Program-made: the position numbers and the translations under genes
Part shown: piece after piece, positions 8,332 to 17,102 of the stretch
Position numbering within the stretch: position 1 is the stretch's first letter
How the letters are laid out: the number at the start of each line of letters is the position of its first letter
Notes under the pieces: generated by a model
The model's input: only the letters and a program-made list of their open reading frames with translations
Told to the model about the DNA's origin: nothing
Database searches by the model: none
Assembly: GCA_017528375.1 (NCBI GenBank)
Contig: JAFXOY010000062.1
Coordinates: forward strand, 16,787-80,786
Reading direction: 5' to 3'
DNA from: Clostridia bacterium
GTDB lineage: Bacteria; Bacillota; Clostridia; TANB77; CAG-508
Length of the DNA stretch: 64,000 nucleotides

Positions 8332-9042
8332 ATGAAAGTATTTTTGCCAGATTTAGTTCGGGAAAACGGAGCTTTAGATTTAAGCAATTTGCCGAACGAG
8401 CTACCAACAAAATATATCAGTGTAACTGGTCAGGATGGTAGTGGAAAAACAAATTTACGCGACGGGTTAGCTGAGTATTTTTCAGAAAAGGGGAAGGTTG
8501 TAATAACAGCTAAATCACCATGTGATAAATATTTGGTAAAATTGCTTAATAATGCAATTAGTCAGAATGGCTATGAAGACTGGTATACAGAGCAGATGCT
8601 GTTTAGCTTTGCTGATGGGCTGCTTTCAAATTATATGATTCAGCTTAACGGCCATTGTGATTATTTTATCTGTCAGAGAGGTCCTATAGATCAGTATGCT
8701 CACGGTGTTACAAGAAGCGGAAAAAAGTATTCAGAGATATACAAAATTCAAAGGCCGGAACGGTTGGCTAAGTTTGATATGTATATTCATCTTAACTGCA
8801 GCGCAGATGTAGCATGGGGCAGAATTTGCGAAGATGAAGGAAAAGACAGATATGAGTATCCGGAGTATTTTGTTAGACAGGTAAAAAATACTAAGAAGTT
8901 GTATGATGATATTATTAGAGGTAAGCATAAGGAACTTAATTTCTTAAGAAGCTCAGTTAATACGTACATTGATACAACAAATTTAACAATCACTGAAGTT
9001 TTGAAAAAAGCTTTAAAGGATGTAACTGCTTTTTTGGAATAA
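8332..9042 (+). CDS. Thymidylate-kinase-like P-loop kinase, foreign composition
   Basis: P-loop kinase of the thymidylate/deoxynucleoside kinase group. Walker A is GQDGSGKT (about residues 34-41). CQRGPIDQYAHG resembles the DRY/DR base-binding segment, and RYEYPEYFVRQVKNTKKLYDD resembles the lid region. Length 236 aa. There is no nucleotide-metabolism neighbour. Codon use is clearly unlike the neighbours: it uses CTG, CCG, GGC and AGC freely and has two in-frame CGG codons (after DLV and PE), a codon absent from intact native genes here. It has its own promoter and terminator. These points suggest horizontal acquisition. The true substrate is unknown. Confidence 0.75.
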   Translation: MKVFLPDLVRENGALDLSNLPNELPTKYISVTGQDGSGKTNLRDGLAEYFSEKGKVVITAKSPCDKYLVKLLNNAISQNGYEDWYTEQMLFSFADGLLSNYMIQLNGHCDYFICQRGPIDQYAHGVTRSGKKYSEIYKIQRPERLAKFDMYIHLNCSADVAWGRICEDEGKDRYEYPEYFVRQVKNTKKLYDDIIRGKHKELNFLRSSVNTYIDTTNLTITEVLKKALKDVTAFLE

Positions 9043-9050
9043 TAAAAGCA

Positions 9051-9084
9051 AAAAAGTTCTCGGGAAAATACTCGAGAACTTTTT
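9051..9084. terminator. Bidirectional terminator
   Basis: AGTTCTCG pairs with CGAGAACT around an A-rich loop. A-tract and T-tract flanks allow use by both the kinase-like gene (+) and the small helical gene (-). Confidence 0.85.
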
Positions 9085-9087
9085 TTA

Positions 9088-9522
9088 TTATAAATATTTC
9101 TTTAATGTTTCAACACTATCTTCTTGCATTGTAACAAACTCATTAAGAATTTTTTCTACATCAGGAGCAATATTATTATTTTGATTTAATAAACGTCTTC
9201 CTTCGATAATTCCCATATTAGTTCCTTGCATTAAAAGTTCAGAAAGTTTTGAAGTTGTGTCATCAGTCATAGTTTTCATTTGAATTCCATACCATGTCAT
9301 CATTTTATTCATAGCATTGGTTTCATGAGGTTCTTTATCACTATAGTTGGCGTATAATTTGTTTACTCTATTAGAAACATCTTTATATTTATCATATTCA
9401 ACATTCAAAACTTGTTTAAAATCACCATCTTTAACTTTTTCTGAAACATAAGAAATTGCATCCATTCCCATAGTTGCACCTTTGTTAACTTCATCTAAAA
9501 TATTTAAATTATCATTTTTCAT
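9088..9522 (-). CDS. Small all-helical protein of unknown function
   Basis: I do not recognise a specific family. The 144 residues are predicted to be almost entirely alpha-helical, charged and soluble, with no signal peptide. The segment HETNAMNKMMTWYGIQMKT and a final LNEFVTMQEDSVETLKKYL look like bundle helices, and a ferritin-like or spore-coat-like four-helix bundle is possible. The frame opens five codons earlier, but GGAGG lies inside that extension and fits the ATG at 9522. It is divergent from the tyrS T-box promoter. Confidence 0.7.
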   Translation of the reverse strand: MKNDNLNILDEVNKGATMGMDAISYVSEKVKDGDFKQVLNVEYDKYKDVSNRVNKLYANYSDKEPHETNAMNKMMTWYGIQMKTMTDDTTSKLSELLMQGTNMGIIEGRRLLNQNNNIAPDVEKILNEFVTMQEDSVETLKKYL

Positions 9523-9595
9523 TTTAAATACCTCCATATAAATATTTAATTAATTCTAGTATGTACACAAATTAGTAAAATATTCTAAAAAACTC

Positions 9596-9624
9596 TTGCA
9601 AAAATCTACAAAAAATATTATAAT
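9596..9624 (+). promoter_or_regulatory. Sigma-A promoter of the tyrS T-box transcript
   Basis: TTGCAA (9596-9601), 17-bp spacer, perfect TATAAT (9619-9624), placed just upstream of the T-box leader. Confidence 0.8.
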
Positions 9625-9654
9625 TATCTCAATAAAATTTAATTGCGTTTTAAA

Positions 9655-9870
9655 AAGAAAATCAGTAGTATTTTTATAGTTACAAAGAGAAAGAGAGATA
9701 GTGGTTGCTGAAAACTATCAGTATATAAAATTATGAATTACAATTCTTAAAGTAATTAACGTTGGCAACGAATAGCCGTCAATGAAGGTATGTATTTTAG
9801 AGAATATGTACAAATAAAGGTGGTACCACGAGTTAAATCGTCCTTTAAGCGGGAAGATTTAACTCTTTTT
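9655..9870 (+). promoter_or_regulatory. T-box riboswitch, tyrosine specific
   Basis: Leader RNA that senses uncharged tRNA-Tyr and controls tyrS by transcription antitermination. The T-box AAAGGTGGTACCACG is at 9816-9830, and the stem I apical motif GGTTGCTGAAAACTATC is also present. A terminator hairpin pairs GAGTTAAATC (9830-9839) with GATTTAACTC (9856-9865) and is followed by T5GT6. A specifier UAC (Tyr) can be placed at 9739-9741, after GAAT and before A, in the expected specifier-loop context. It agrees with the downstream gene. Confidence 0.93.
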
Positions 9871-9879
9871 GTTTTTTGA

Positions 9880-9945
9880 CACATTTGGGGACGGACTCAA
9901 AATGTGTCAAAAATGTCCCCAAATGAGTCCGTCCCCAAATGGGAC
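9880..9945. repeat. Dispersed GGGACGG palindromic element, copy 2
   Basis: CATTTGGGGACGGACTCA (9882-9899) pairs perfectly with 9924-9941. The centre carries TGTGTCAAAAATGTCCCC, as in copy 1. It sits between the T-box terminator and the tyrS ribosome site, so it lies in the tyrS leader. Confidence 0.85.
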
Positions 9946-9968
9946 ATGCATAAAAAGGAGGAAGAAAA

Positions 9969-11192
9969 ATGACATTAGTTGAAGATTTAAAGTGGAGAGG
10001 GATTATTAAAGATATATCAAGCCCCGAATTAGAAGAAAAATTGAATAAAGGTGGAATGAAATTTTACATTGGAACAGATCCAACAGCTGACAGTATGCAT
10101 GTTGGACATTTGTCAACATTCTTAATTTCAAAAAGATTAAAAGAAGCTGGACATCATCCAATTTTGTTAGTTGGTGGTGCAACTGGAATGATTGGAGATC
10201 CAAGACCAACAACTGAAAGAGCAATGATTTCTAAAGAACAAGTTGAGAAAAATTTTAAAGCTATGAAAAAACAAGCTGAAGAAATTTTTGGATTTGAAGT
10301 TGTAAATAATTATGATTGGGTTAAAGATATTAATGTTTTAGATTTCCTAAGAGATTATGGAAAATTCTTTAATATTAATTACATGCTAGATAAAGACATA
10401 ATTAGAAGAAGATTAGATTCTGGAATTACATACACAGAATTTTCATACATGATTCTACAAGCATTAGATTTTAAACATCTACATGATACAATGGGTGTTG
10501 ATTTACAATGTGCAGGTTCAGATCAATGGGGAAATATTACAGCCGGAATAGATTTAATTAGAAAATCAACAGGTGATGAAGTATATGGATTCACAATGCC
10601 ATTAGTAACAGATTCTCAAGGTAAGAAATTTGGTAAAAGCGAGGGAAATGCTTTATGGTTGGATAAAAATAAGACATCTAGCTATAAATTATATCAATTT
10701 TTTATAAATGTTGAAGATTCAATGGTTATAGATTATTTAAAAATCTACACATTTTTATCAAAAGAAGAAATTGAAGAATATGAAAGAAAAAATAATGAAC
10801 ATCCTGAATTAAGGGAAGCACATAAAGCTTTAGCAAGAGAGATTATTACATTTTTACATGGTAAAGAAGAATATGAAAAAGCTGTAAAATTAACAGAAAA
10901 TTTATTCAACAATAAATTCAGCGAAATGTCTAAAGAAGACATAGTTGACTTATTTGGTGACCAAGATATTAAACAAGTTGAAAGTAATGTAAATATTGTT
11001 GATTTTATTACTAATATGGAAGTTGTAAAAAGTAAAAGAGAAGCTAGAGAATTCATAGGAAATGGTGCAATTTCTATAAACGGAAACAAAGTTGAAAATA
11101 CAGAACTAGTTGTAACAGATGATTTATTTATTGATAATACATACATTGTTGTAAAAAAAGGAAAGAAGAATTACTTTATAGGAAAAAAATAG
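9969..11192 (+). CDS. tyrS: Tyrosyl-tRNA synthetase
   Basis: Class I aminoacyl-tRNA synthetase charging tRNA-Tyr. The HIGH-type motif is HVGHLST (about residues 48-54) and the KMSKS-type motif is KFGKSEGN. The Tyr-binding region reads YTEFSYMILQALDF and GSDQWGN. A C-terminal S4-like RNA-binding domain begins near residue 340 (KSKREAREFIGNGAISING). Length 407 aa is normal. AAGGAGG precedes the ATG. The T-box upstream shows it responds to tyrosine limitation. Confidence 0.97.
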   Translation: MTLVEDLKWRGIIKDISSPELEEKLNKGGMKFYIGTDPTADSMHVGHLSTFLISKRLKEAGHHPILLVGGATGMIGDPRPTTERAMISKEQVEKNFKAMKKQAEEIFGFEVVNNYDWVKDINVLDFLRDYGKFFNINYMLDKDIIRRRLDSGITYTEFSYMILQALDFKHLHDTMGVDLQCAGSDQWGNITAGIDLIRKSTGDEVYGFTMPLVTDSQGKKFGKSEGNALWLDKNKTSSYKLYQFFINVEDSMVIDYLKIYTFLSKEEIEEYERKNNEHPELREAHKALAREIITFLHGKEEYEKAVKLTENLFNNKFSEMSKEDIVDLFGDQDIKQVESNVNIVDFITNMEVVKSKREAREFIGNGAISINGNKVENTELVVTDDLFIDNTYIVVKKGKKNYFIGKK

Positions 11193-11226
11193 AGCAACTG
11201 GGGATGCGTCCTCAATTGTGCAAGGA
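11193..11226. repeat. Remnant of a dispersed palindromic element
   Basis: CTGGGGATGCGTCCTCAATTGTGCA-type half element directly after the tyrS stop codon. It matches the right half of the TGCACAATTG element at 25,899-25,965. The ribosome site AAGGAGG of the next gene abuts it. Confidence 0.6.
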
Positions 11227-11234
11227 GGTTTCTT

Positions 11235-13136
11235 ATGAACTATTTCAAAGGAGAAAAAATTCAAGTGGTTGCAAGTAGCAATACCATAAGAATTAGTGAG
11301 AAATACGTAATTACTTTGCAAATTTCAGAAGATTATGGATTTGTAGATGAAGCAAAAGTTGTAATTAATGAGCAAAAAGGTACAAATGAAAGAGAAATCA
11401 TCATGAATTATATTTCAACCAAAAATAAAATGAGCACTTTTTCTTGCGGCGTTCCGTTCAATAATGTCGGATTACATTATTTTTGCATTAAGTTGATTGT
11501 TAATAATCAAGTAAAATGGATTAAAAATGACACCAAAAACAAATGTGCTAGTTTTACTAGTGATGATGTTCCATATTGGACAGTAACTGTATATGAAGAT
11601 GATTTTAAAGTTCCTGATTGGGCAAAAGGGAAACTAATGTATCAAATTTTTCCGGATAGATTTTATAAAAGTGAAAACTATTTACCAATTCCGTTGCCAG
11701 AAAGAATTACAAAACAATGGGGTGAAATGCCAAATTGGGATATAGATAAAAATGGCAAAATACATAACAATGACTACTTTATGGGAAATTTAAAAGGAAT
11801 AGAAGAAAAACTAGATTATTTAAGTGAATTAGGAGTAGAAATTATTTATATAAATCCGATATTTTTAAGCCAGTCTAATCATCGCTATGATACAGCTGAT
11901 TATGAAAATATTGATCCTTATTTAGGAACAAATGCAGATTTAAAAAGCTTGTGTAAAAAGGCTCATGAGCGTGAAATAAAAATTGTAATAGATGGTGTAT
12001 TTAATCATACCGGTAATGATAGTAAGTATTTTAATGAATTTAAAAATTACAATACAGTTGGGGCTTATCAAGGAACTCAATCGCCTTTTTATGATTGGTA
12101 TAAAAAGAATAATAAAGGTGGATTTGAATATTGGTGGGGATTTAAAAACCTTCCAGTATGTGACGGAAATAATTTAGCATGGCAAAATTTTGTATATGGA
12201 AAAGATGGAATAATTGATAAATGGTTCTCTTTTGGAATAGATGGATTAAGGTTAGATGTAGCAGATGAATTAACAGATGAATTTATTGAAAATATAAGAA
12301 AAGCAGTAAAAAGAAATAAGCCAGAAGGACTAATAATAGGCGAAGTTTGGGATAATGCAATAACCAAAGAAGGATATGGTAAACAAAGAAAATATTTACT
12401 TGGAAAAGGCTTAGATTCTGTAATGAATTATCCACTAACTAACGCAATTTTAAAATATGTTCGTTTTGGAAAAGCAGATTTTCTTACAGATACAATAAAT
12501 GAAATTTTAACACAATATCCTAAAGAAGTATTACCAGTTTTAATGAATAGTTTATCTACTCATGATATAACAAGAGCTATGACAACTTTGGCTGGTGATG
12601 GAATACAAAATAATAACAATAACTGGATTTGGGATATTCCATATAGCAGAGACTGGCAATTTACAAAAGATAAATTAACCAAACAACAATACGAAATGGC
12701 GAAGAATTTATTAAAAATAGCTACAGTAATTCAATACTTTTTACCTGGTTGTCCATGCATATATTACGGGGATGAAGTTGGATTACATGGCTATAAAGAT
12801 CCGTTTAATAGAAAATGTTTTCCATGGGATAACATAGATGAAGAATTATATAAATTTTTCATAGAATTAGGAAAAGCTAGAAAACAAGCAGGTATTCTAG
12901 CAGAAGCGGAACTGAACATTATTGAAGCAAATGAAAATATATTTGTATTCGAAAGATATTTAAATGCAATCTCAAATAATGAAAAATGTAGAGTATTTGT
13001 AGCAGTTAACCGTACAGATAAAGAAATAAAAATTAATATACCAATATTCTATAAAGATGCAAAATCATTATTTGAAATAAATTGTAATCAAAATATGATT
13101 TCAAAATACGGAATAATGATAAAAATAGCAGAATAA
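11235..13136 (+). CDS. GH13 alpha-glycosidase (neopullulanase/cyclomaltodextrinase-like)
   Basis: Intracellular glycoside hydrolase family 13 enzyme, likely acting on maltodextrins. An N-terminal beta-sandwich region (about residues 1-120, CBM34-like) precedes the barrel, starting KLMYQIFPDRF. Conserved regions are DGVFNHTG (I), GLRLDVADE with the nucleophile Asp (II), IIGEVWD with the acid Glu (III), and LSTHD (IV). The 633-aa length and lack of a signal peptide fit the neopullulanase subgroup. No sugar transporter or regulator is adjacent, so the substrate cannot be refined. SD AAGGAGG is eight bases before the ATG. Confidence 0.9.
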   Translation: MNYFKGEKIQVVASSNTIRISEKYVITLQISEDYGFVDEAKVVINEQKGTNEREIIMNYISTKNKMSTFSCGVPFNNVGLHYFCIKLIVNNQVKWIKNDTKNKCASFTSDDVPYWTVTVYEDDFKVPDWAKGKLMYQIFPDRFYKSENYLPIPLPERITKQWGEMPNWDIDKNGKIHNNDYFMGNLKGIEEKLDYLSELGVEIIYINPIFLSQSNHRYDTADYENIDPYLGTNADLKSLCKKAHEREIKIVIDGVFNHTGNDSKYFNEFKNYNTVGAYQGTQSPFYDWYKKNNKGGFEYWWGFKNLPVCDGNNLAWQNFVYGKDGIIDKWFSFGIDGLRLDVADELTDEFIENIRKAVKRNKPEGLIIGEVWDNAITKEGYGKQRKYLLGKGLDSVMNYPLTNAILKYVRFGKADFLTDTINEILTQYPKEVLPVLMNSLSTHDITRAMTTLAGDGIQNNNNNWIWDIPYSRDWQFTKDKLTKQQYEMAKNLLKIATVIQYFLPGCPCIYYGDEVGLHGYKDPFNRKCFPWDNIDEELYKFFIELGKARKQAGILAEAELNIIEANENIFVFERYLNAISNNEKCRVFVAVNRTDKEIKINIPIFYKDAKSLFEINCNQNMISKYGIMIKIAE

Positions 13137-13220
13137 TAAAATAAAAAAATATGGAAACACTATTATAGCAAGAAGTTTAAATTAAATGGAAATAATTACT
13201 AAAAAATTTAACATATTTTC

Positions 13221-13249
13221 TTGCTATTTTGTGTTTTCTAGTGTATGAT
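13221..13249 (+). promoter_or_regulatory. Sigma-A-like promoter for the 13.3-18.2 kb locus
   Basis: TTGCTA (13221-13226), 17-bp spacer, TATGAT (13244-13249), about 60 bp upstream of the first gene. A long imperfect inverted repeat (ATAGCAAGAA at about 13166 with TTCTTGCTAT at about 13219) overlaps the -35 box and could end transcription from the GH13 gene. Confidence 0.6.
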
Positions 13250-13309
13250 TATATAAGTAAAAATAAAATAGATATAGTATTTATGAAAAATGAAAGGAGC
13301 AAATAATAT

Positions 13310-13747
13310 ATGAAAAAAATGACACGAATTATGCTAACAACATTGTTTGTATTCATGTGCTTATTTACACCTGTTTATGCGACTTCAACAGTTTATGCTG
13401 CTTCAACAGAACAATCAAGTGAAACACTAAAAAGTGAAAGCACAGGAAAATTATTAGAAATAAAAAAGCATGAATTAACAACTATAGAAGACTATAAGGA
13501 AAAATACGGCTCAGACACATATGGTGTAACAGCATATATTTTAGACAGAATCAGAATATACAGTATACCACTAGTGTTTATTGGATTAGCTTTAAGTGCA
13601 ATTTATCAATTTGTAGTTGGACTTAAAAAATTAGATGTAAGAGATAAAGGATTTAATGGAATGATTGCCATAATTACTATTGGAGTTATATGCCAAATTC
13701 TGCCAATTGTATTTGCAATAGTGGTAACAAGCACTGGAAATCAATAA
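13310..13747 (+). CDS. Small secreted two-helix membrane protein, VirB2/TrbC-like
   Basis: 145 aa. A signal peptide covers about residues 1-25 (K-K-M-T-R, then a hydrophobic core ending VYA), followed by a polar linker and two membrane helices (IPLVFIGLALSAIYQFVVGL and MIAIITIGVICQILPIVFAIV). Leader plus two C-terminal helices is the architecture of type IV secretion pilins (VirB2/TrbC), but similarity is by layout only and no VirB4/VirD4 genes are present. It is the first gene of an apparent operon with the AT-hook ATPase (22 bp downstream). AAAGGAGC precedes the ATG. Function unknown. Confidence 0.65.
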   Translation: MKKMTRIMLTTLFVFMCLFTPVYATSTVYAASTEQSSETLKSESTGKLLEIKKHELTTIEDYKEKYGSDTYGVTAYILDRIRIYSIPLVFIGLALSAIYQFVVGLKKLDVRDKGFNGMIAIITIGVICQILPIVFAIVVTSTGNQ

Positions 13748-13768
13748 AAATAAGTGGAGGTATTACAA

Positions 13769-16700
13769 ATGAAGGTTTTATTTGCAGTTAATGATGAAAA
13801 AGATGCAGAAGCAATTACTAGAGTATATCAAAAGGAATACAAAGAAATTATATCTAGTAAAACAGTTTATTATTTTAATGCAATAATTAAAGAATTACAA
13901 AAAGATAAAACTTATGACAGAATAGTTATAAGTGAAGATGTTGAAATGTTTGCTAGCGATAACTACCAAGCAGTTGACAAATTTATTTTTGATAAAATGG
14001 ACGCAATAAGTGATGAAGCAACAAATACAGAAGGAAATGATATTCCAATTATTTTATTGGGAATGGACAGACGTACAAAAAATGATCCACTATTAGTTAA
14101 ATTATTTGGATTGGGATTGTACAATGTATTAGTTGGACAAGATAGAAGCTTACAAAAAGTAGCAGCGTTAATGTATAAACCAAGAACAAAGAAAGAAGCT
14201 AAAGCATACTACAAAGTTGAAGCTGAAAAAGTTACTTACTCAGCTGATAACAAAAATGGTGGAGTTAGTGAATCTGAAATTCAAAACATTCTAACACATT
14301 ACAAAAAGATTGGAGATAACATTCCAAAATGTGTTCAAAGTTTTGATAGTATTGTATCACAATACTCAAAAGAACAAGTAAAATTAATTATTCAAGTTTT
14401 ACCAAATAATGTTAAAGTTATTTTGGAAGAAAATTCTGATGCATATAGAAAAATAATGGGAATCAAAGGTAAAAAAGCTGAAGGAACAAGTCAATTACGT
14501 AAAACAGAATATGTTGAGAAAGAAATTGATACAGGAAATAGATTAACACAACCTGTTATAATTCCTACAGCTGTTGGAAGTAAAAAAGTGCCAAAAATGC
14601 AATTAAAAACTGATGCTGCTAAGAAAAAGAGATTAGAAGAAATAGAAAATAAAAAATTGGAAGAAGAAAAAAGAATAGCAAAAGAAAAAGCTGAGGCAGA
14701 AGCTAAAAGAAAAGAAGAAGAGAGATTAGCTAAACTAAAAGCAGAAGAAGAGGCTAAGAAAAAAGAAGAAGAAAGATTAGCTAAATTAAAAGCAGAAGAA
14801 GAGGCTAAGAAAAAAGAAGAAGAAAGATTAGCTAAATTAAAAGCAGAAGCAGAAGCTAAAAGAAAGGAAGAAGAAAGATTGGCAAGATTAAAAGCAGAAG
14901 CAGAAGCTAAAAAGAAAGAAGAAGAAAGATTAGCAAAGTTAAAAGCTGAGGAAGAAAGTGAAGTTGTTACAACTGTAAAAAGAGGAAGAGGAAGACCTCG
15001 TAAAACACCAGTTGAAGCAGTTGTTTTAGAAGATGTACCTGTAAAAAGAAAGAGAGGAAGACCTCGTAAAAATCCTATAATAGAAGATGTACAAGATAAA
15101 GTAGAAGAAGTTAAAAAAGAAATAGTAGATGCTGAAGATGTTGTTACAAATAAAGTATCAAAAGGTACAAAAGCTGTTAAAGAAGTAGCGGCCAAAAAAG
15201 AAGAAGCTGCTAAAAATGATTTTGATGAATTCGATGATATCCTAGCAGGATTTGAGGATTATGAAGATGATGTTCAAGATGTAAAAGAAAATGTATCATA
15301 TGATAATGATATTGATAAAAAAGTTGAAGATGATGAATTCGACTACGATTTATTAGATGACGAGGATGCAGAAGATGCATATGATTCTATAGATGAAGAT
15401 GTTGAAGATGATGAATTTGATTACGATTCAATAGACGATCAAGAAGAAAATAATTCTGAAAATAACTCATCAGTTGAAGATGAAGATGAATTTGATTACG
15501 ACTTATTAGATGAAGAGGATGATGATTTTGACTATAGTTCTTTAGACGAAGAAGATGATGACGATTATGACTTTGATTCAATAGATGAAGCCGATGCAGA
15601 AACAGAGCCAGAAACAGAATATGAAACAGAAGTTGAAGATGAAAACTTCGAAAACGAAGATGTTGAAGATGACGACTTTGATTATGATTTGTTAGACGAT
15701 GAAGAAGAAACTAATAATGATACACAAGAAAATGAAGAAGATGACGATTTTGACTTGGATTGGGAAGACTATGATGATGATGAATTAGAACCAGAACCAG
15801 AACAGGAAACACAATCGTTTGATGAAGATGAAGATGTTTTACCTGGATTTGAAGACGAAGAGTTTGATGATAAATTCGATGAAAACGATAACGTTGAAGA
15901 TACAGATGCAGAAACACAAGATAACAATGATGAAAACCTAGGTACAGATGATTTTGAAGATGATGATGTTTTACCTGGATTTGATGATGACGACGATTAT
16001 AATTTCGATGATGAAGATGATTCTAACAATGTAGAAGAAGTTGTAGAAGAACCAGAAACACATAGTCCTGTATCACCAATACAACACAATGGAGCATTTA
16101 AAGGAATTAGCAACAAAAATTACAAATATGATAATGATTTAGCAAATAGTATTAAAGATTTAAAAGAAACAGAAGAAAATACATCATACAACTTAGAAAC
16201 AGATAATTTAATCACATCTGGAAAGAAAATAGTATCTTTTGTTGGAACAACTAAAAATGGAACGTCATTCATTGTTAATAATTTAGCTGAATTATACTCA
16301 AACAGAGGAATTAAAACGGCAATTTTAGACTTAACAAAAAATAAAAATTCATATTATATTTACACAAACAACGAAGACGAGTTAAGAGATAAAGCTCAAA
16401 ACTGTCTAGATAAATTAAGAGATGGAATGGCAGATGGTGTTGTAGTTAATAAAAACTTATCTGTATTTACTTCACTACCTGGACAAGATGATGCTTTAGA
16501 TGATGTAACAGGTATAATAAAAACATTATTAGAAAACTATACAATAGTATTGTTAGATTGTGATTTTGATACAGACGTTAGATATTTCAGAACAGCACAA
16601 GAAATGTATCTAGTACAAAGTTTAGACGTACTTACAATACAACCTTTAACAGCATTCTTAAGAGATTTAAAAGTTAAAGATATATTAGAAACTAACAAAC

Positions 16701-17086
16701 TAAGAGTAATAATTAACAAAAATATTAAAGTTAATGCTCTTTCAGAAAAAGTTCTAATAGGTGGAATGTCAGTATATAACGATCCAGCAATGACATATAT
16801 GACAGAATTATTCAATAAAGAAACAATAAAATATACAACAGTACCATTTGAAGATCAAGTATATGTAAAATACTTAGAAGGATTGGTAAATTGCCAAATA
16901 TCTTCAAAAGGATATTCAAAGAACTTTATATCTAGCTTAAATAAATTAGCTGATATGGTTTATCCAACAATAAGTGGAAAAAACGCTAAAAATTATAATG
17001 ATTATTCAAATAACAACAAAAAATTTGAAGATGCATTTTCAAAAAATACAAGTTCTATATTAAATAAAATGAAGAAAAAGTATTAA
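13769..17086 (+). CDS. Giant multi-region protein: receiver-like N terminus, helical repeats, two AT-hooks, acidic region, degenerate ParA/CpaE-like ATPase
   Basis: 1,105 aa, no signal peptide or membrane helix. Residues 1-140 look like the receiver-like domain of CpaE/TadZ proteins. Residues 285-400 carry five near-exact 17-residue K/E/R/A repeats, a likely single alpha-helix or coiled coil. Two AT-hook motifs follow (RGRGRPRK near 405, RKRGRPRK near 427). Residues about 480-770 are Asp/Glu-rich with repeated EFDYD and DVLPGFED motifs. From about 818 a ParA/MinD-like domain starts (IVSFVGTTKNGTSFIVNNLAEL; Walker B-like IVLLDCDFD), but the Walker A lacks the usual GKT/S lysine. The GTG frame start at 13754 is rejected because GGAGGT fits the ATG at 13769. 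Function unknown; DNA-associated scaffolding is an inference. Confidence 0.75.
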   Translation: MKVLFAVNDEKDAEAITRVYQKEYKEIISSKTVYYFNAIIKELQKDKTYDRIVISEDVEMFASDNYQAVDKFIFDKMDAISDEATNTEGNDIPIILLGMDRRTKNDPLLVKLFGLGLYNVLVGQDRSLQKVAALMYKPRTKKEAKAYYKVEAEKVTYSADNKNGGVSESEIQNILTHYKKIGDNIPKCVQSFDSIVSQYSKEQVKLIIQVLPNNVKVILEENSDAYRKIMGIKGKKAEGTSQLRKTEYVEKEIDTGNRLTQPVIIPTAVGSKKVPKMQLKTDAAKKKRLEEIENKKLEEEKRIAKEKAEAEAKRKEEERLAKLKAEEEAKKKEEERLAKLKAEEEAKKKEEERLAKLKAEAEAKRKEEERLARLKAEAEAKKKEEERLAKLKAEEESEVVTTVKRGRGRPRKTPVEAVVLEDVPVKRKRGRPRKNPIIEDVQDKVEEVKKEIVDAEDVVTNKVSKGTKAVKEVAAKKEEAAKNDFDEFDDILAGFEDYEDDVQDVKENVSYDNDIDKKVEDDEFDYDLLDDEDAEDAYDSIDEDVEDDEFDYDSIDDQEENNSENNSSVEDEDEFDYDLLDEEDDDFDYSSLDEEDDDDYDFDSIDEADAETEPETEYETEVEDENFENEDVEDDDFDYDLLDDEEETNNDTQENEEDDDFDLDWEDYDDDELEPEPEQETQSFDEDEDVLPGFEDEEFDDKFDENDNVEDTDAETQDNNDENLGTDDFEDDDVLPGFDDDDDYNFDDEDDSNNVEEVVEEPETHSPVSPIQHNGAFKGISNKNYKYDNDLANSIKDLKETEENTSYNLETDNLITSGKKIVSFVGTTKNGTSFIVNNLAELYSNRGIKTAILDLTKNKNSYYIYTNNEDELRDKAQNCLDKLRDGMADGVVVNKNLSVFTSLPGQDDALDDVTGIIKTLLENYTIVLLDCDFDTDVRYFRTAQEMYLVQSLDVLTIQPLTAFLRDLKVKDILETNKLRVIINKNIKVNALSEKVLIGGMSVYNDPAMTYMTELFNKETIKYTTVPFEDQVYVKYLEGLVNCQISSKGYSKNFISSLNKLADMVYPTISGKNAKNYNDYSNNNKKFEDAFSKNTSSILNKMKKKY
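14708..14962 (+). repeat. In-gene tandem repeat, five units of 51 bp
   Basis: Five consecutive 51-bp units encode the 17-residue motif KEEERLAKLKAEEEAKK, with a few K/R and E/A changes between units. They explain the long open frame on the opposite strand here. Confidence 0.9.
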
Positions 17087-17102
17087 TAACGAGGTGAAAT
17101 CT

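Noticed and set aside
14708-14962. Regular 51-bp repeats that could suggest a CRISPR array
   Set aside because: There are no spacers, the units are contiguous and in frame, and they encode a 17-residue helix repeat.
14491-15195. 234-codon open frame on the minus strand, Ser/Ala/Leu-rich
   Set aside because: It is the antisense shadow of the K/E/A repeat and AT-hook region of the large plus-strand gene. No ribosome site, low complexity, no family.
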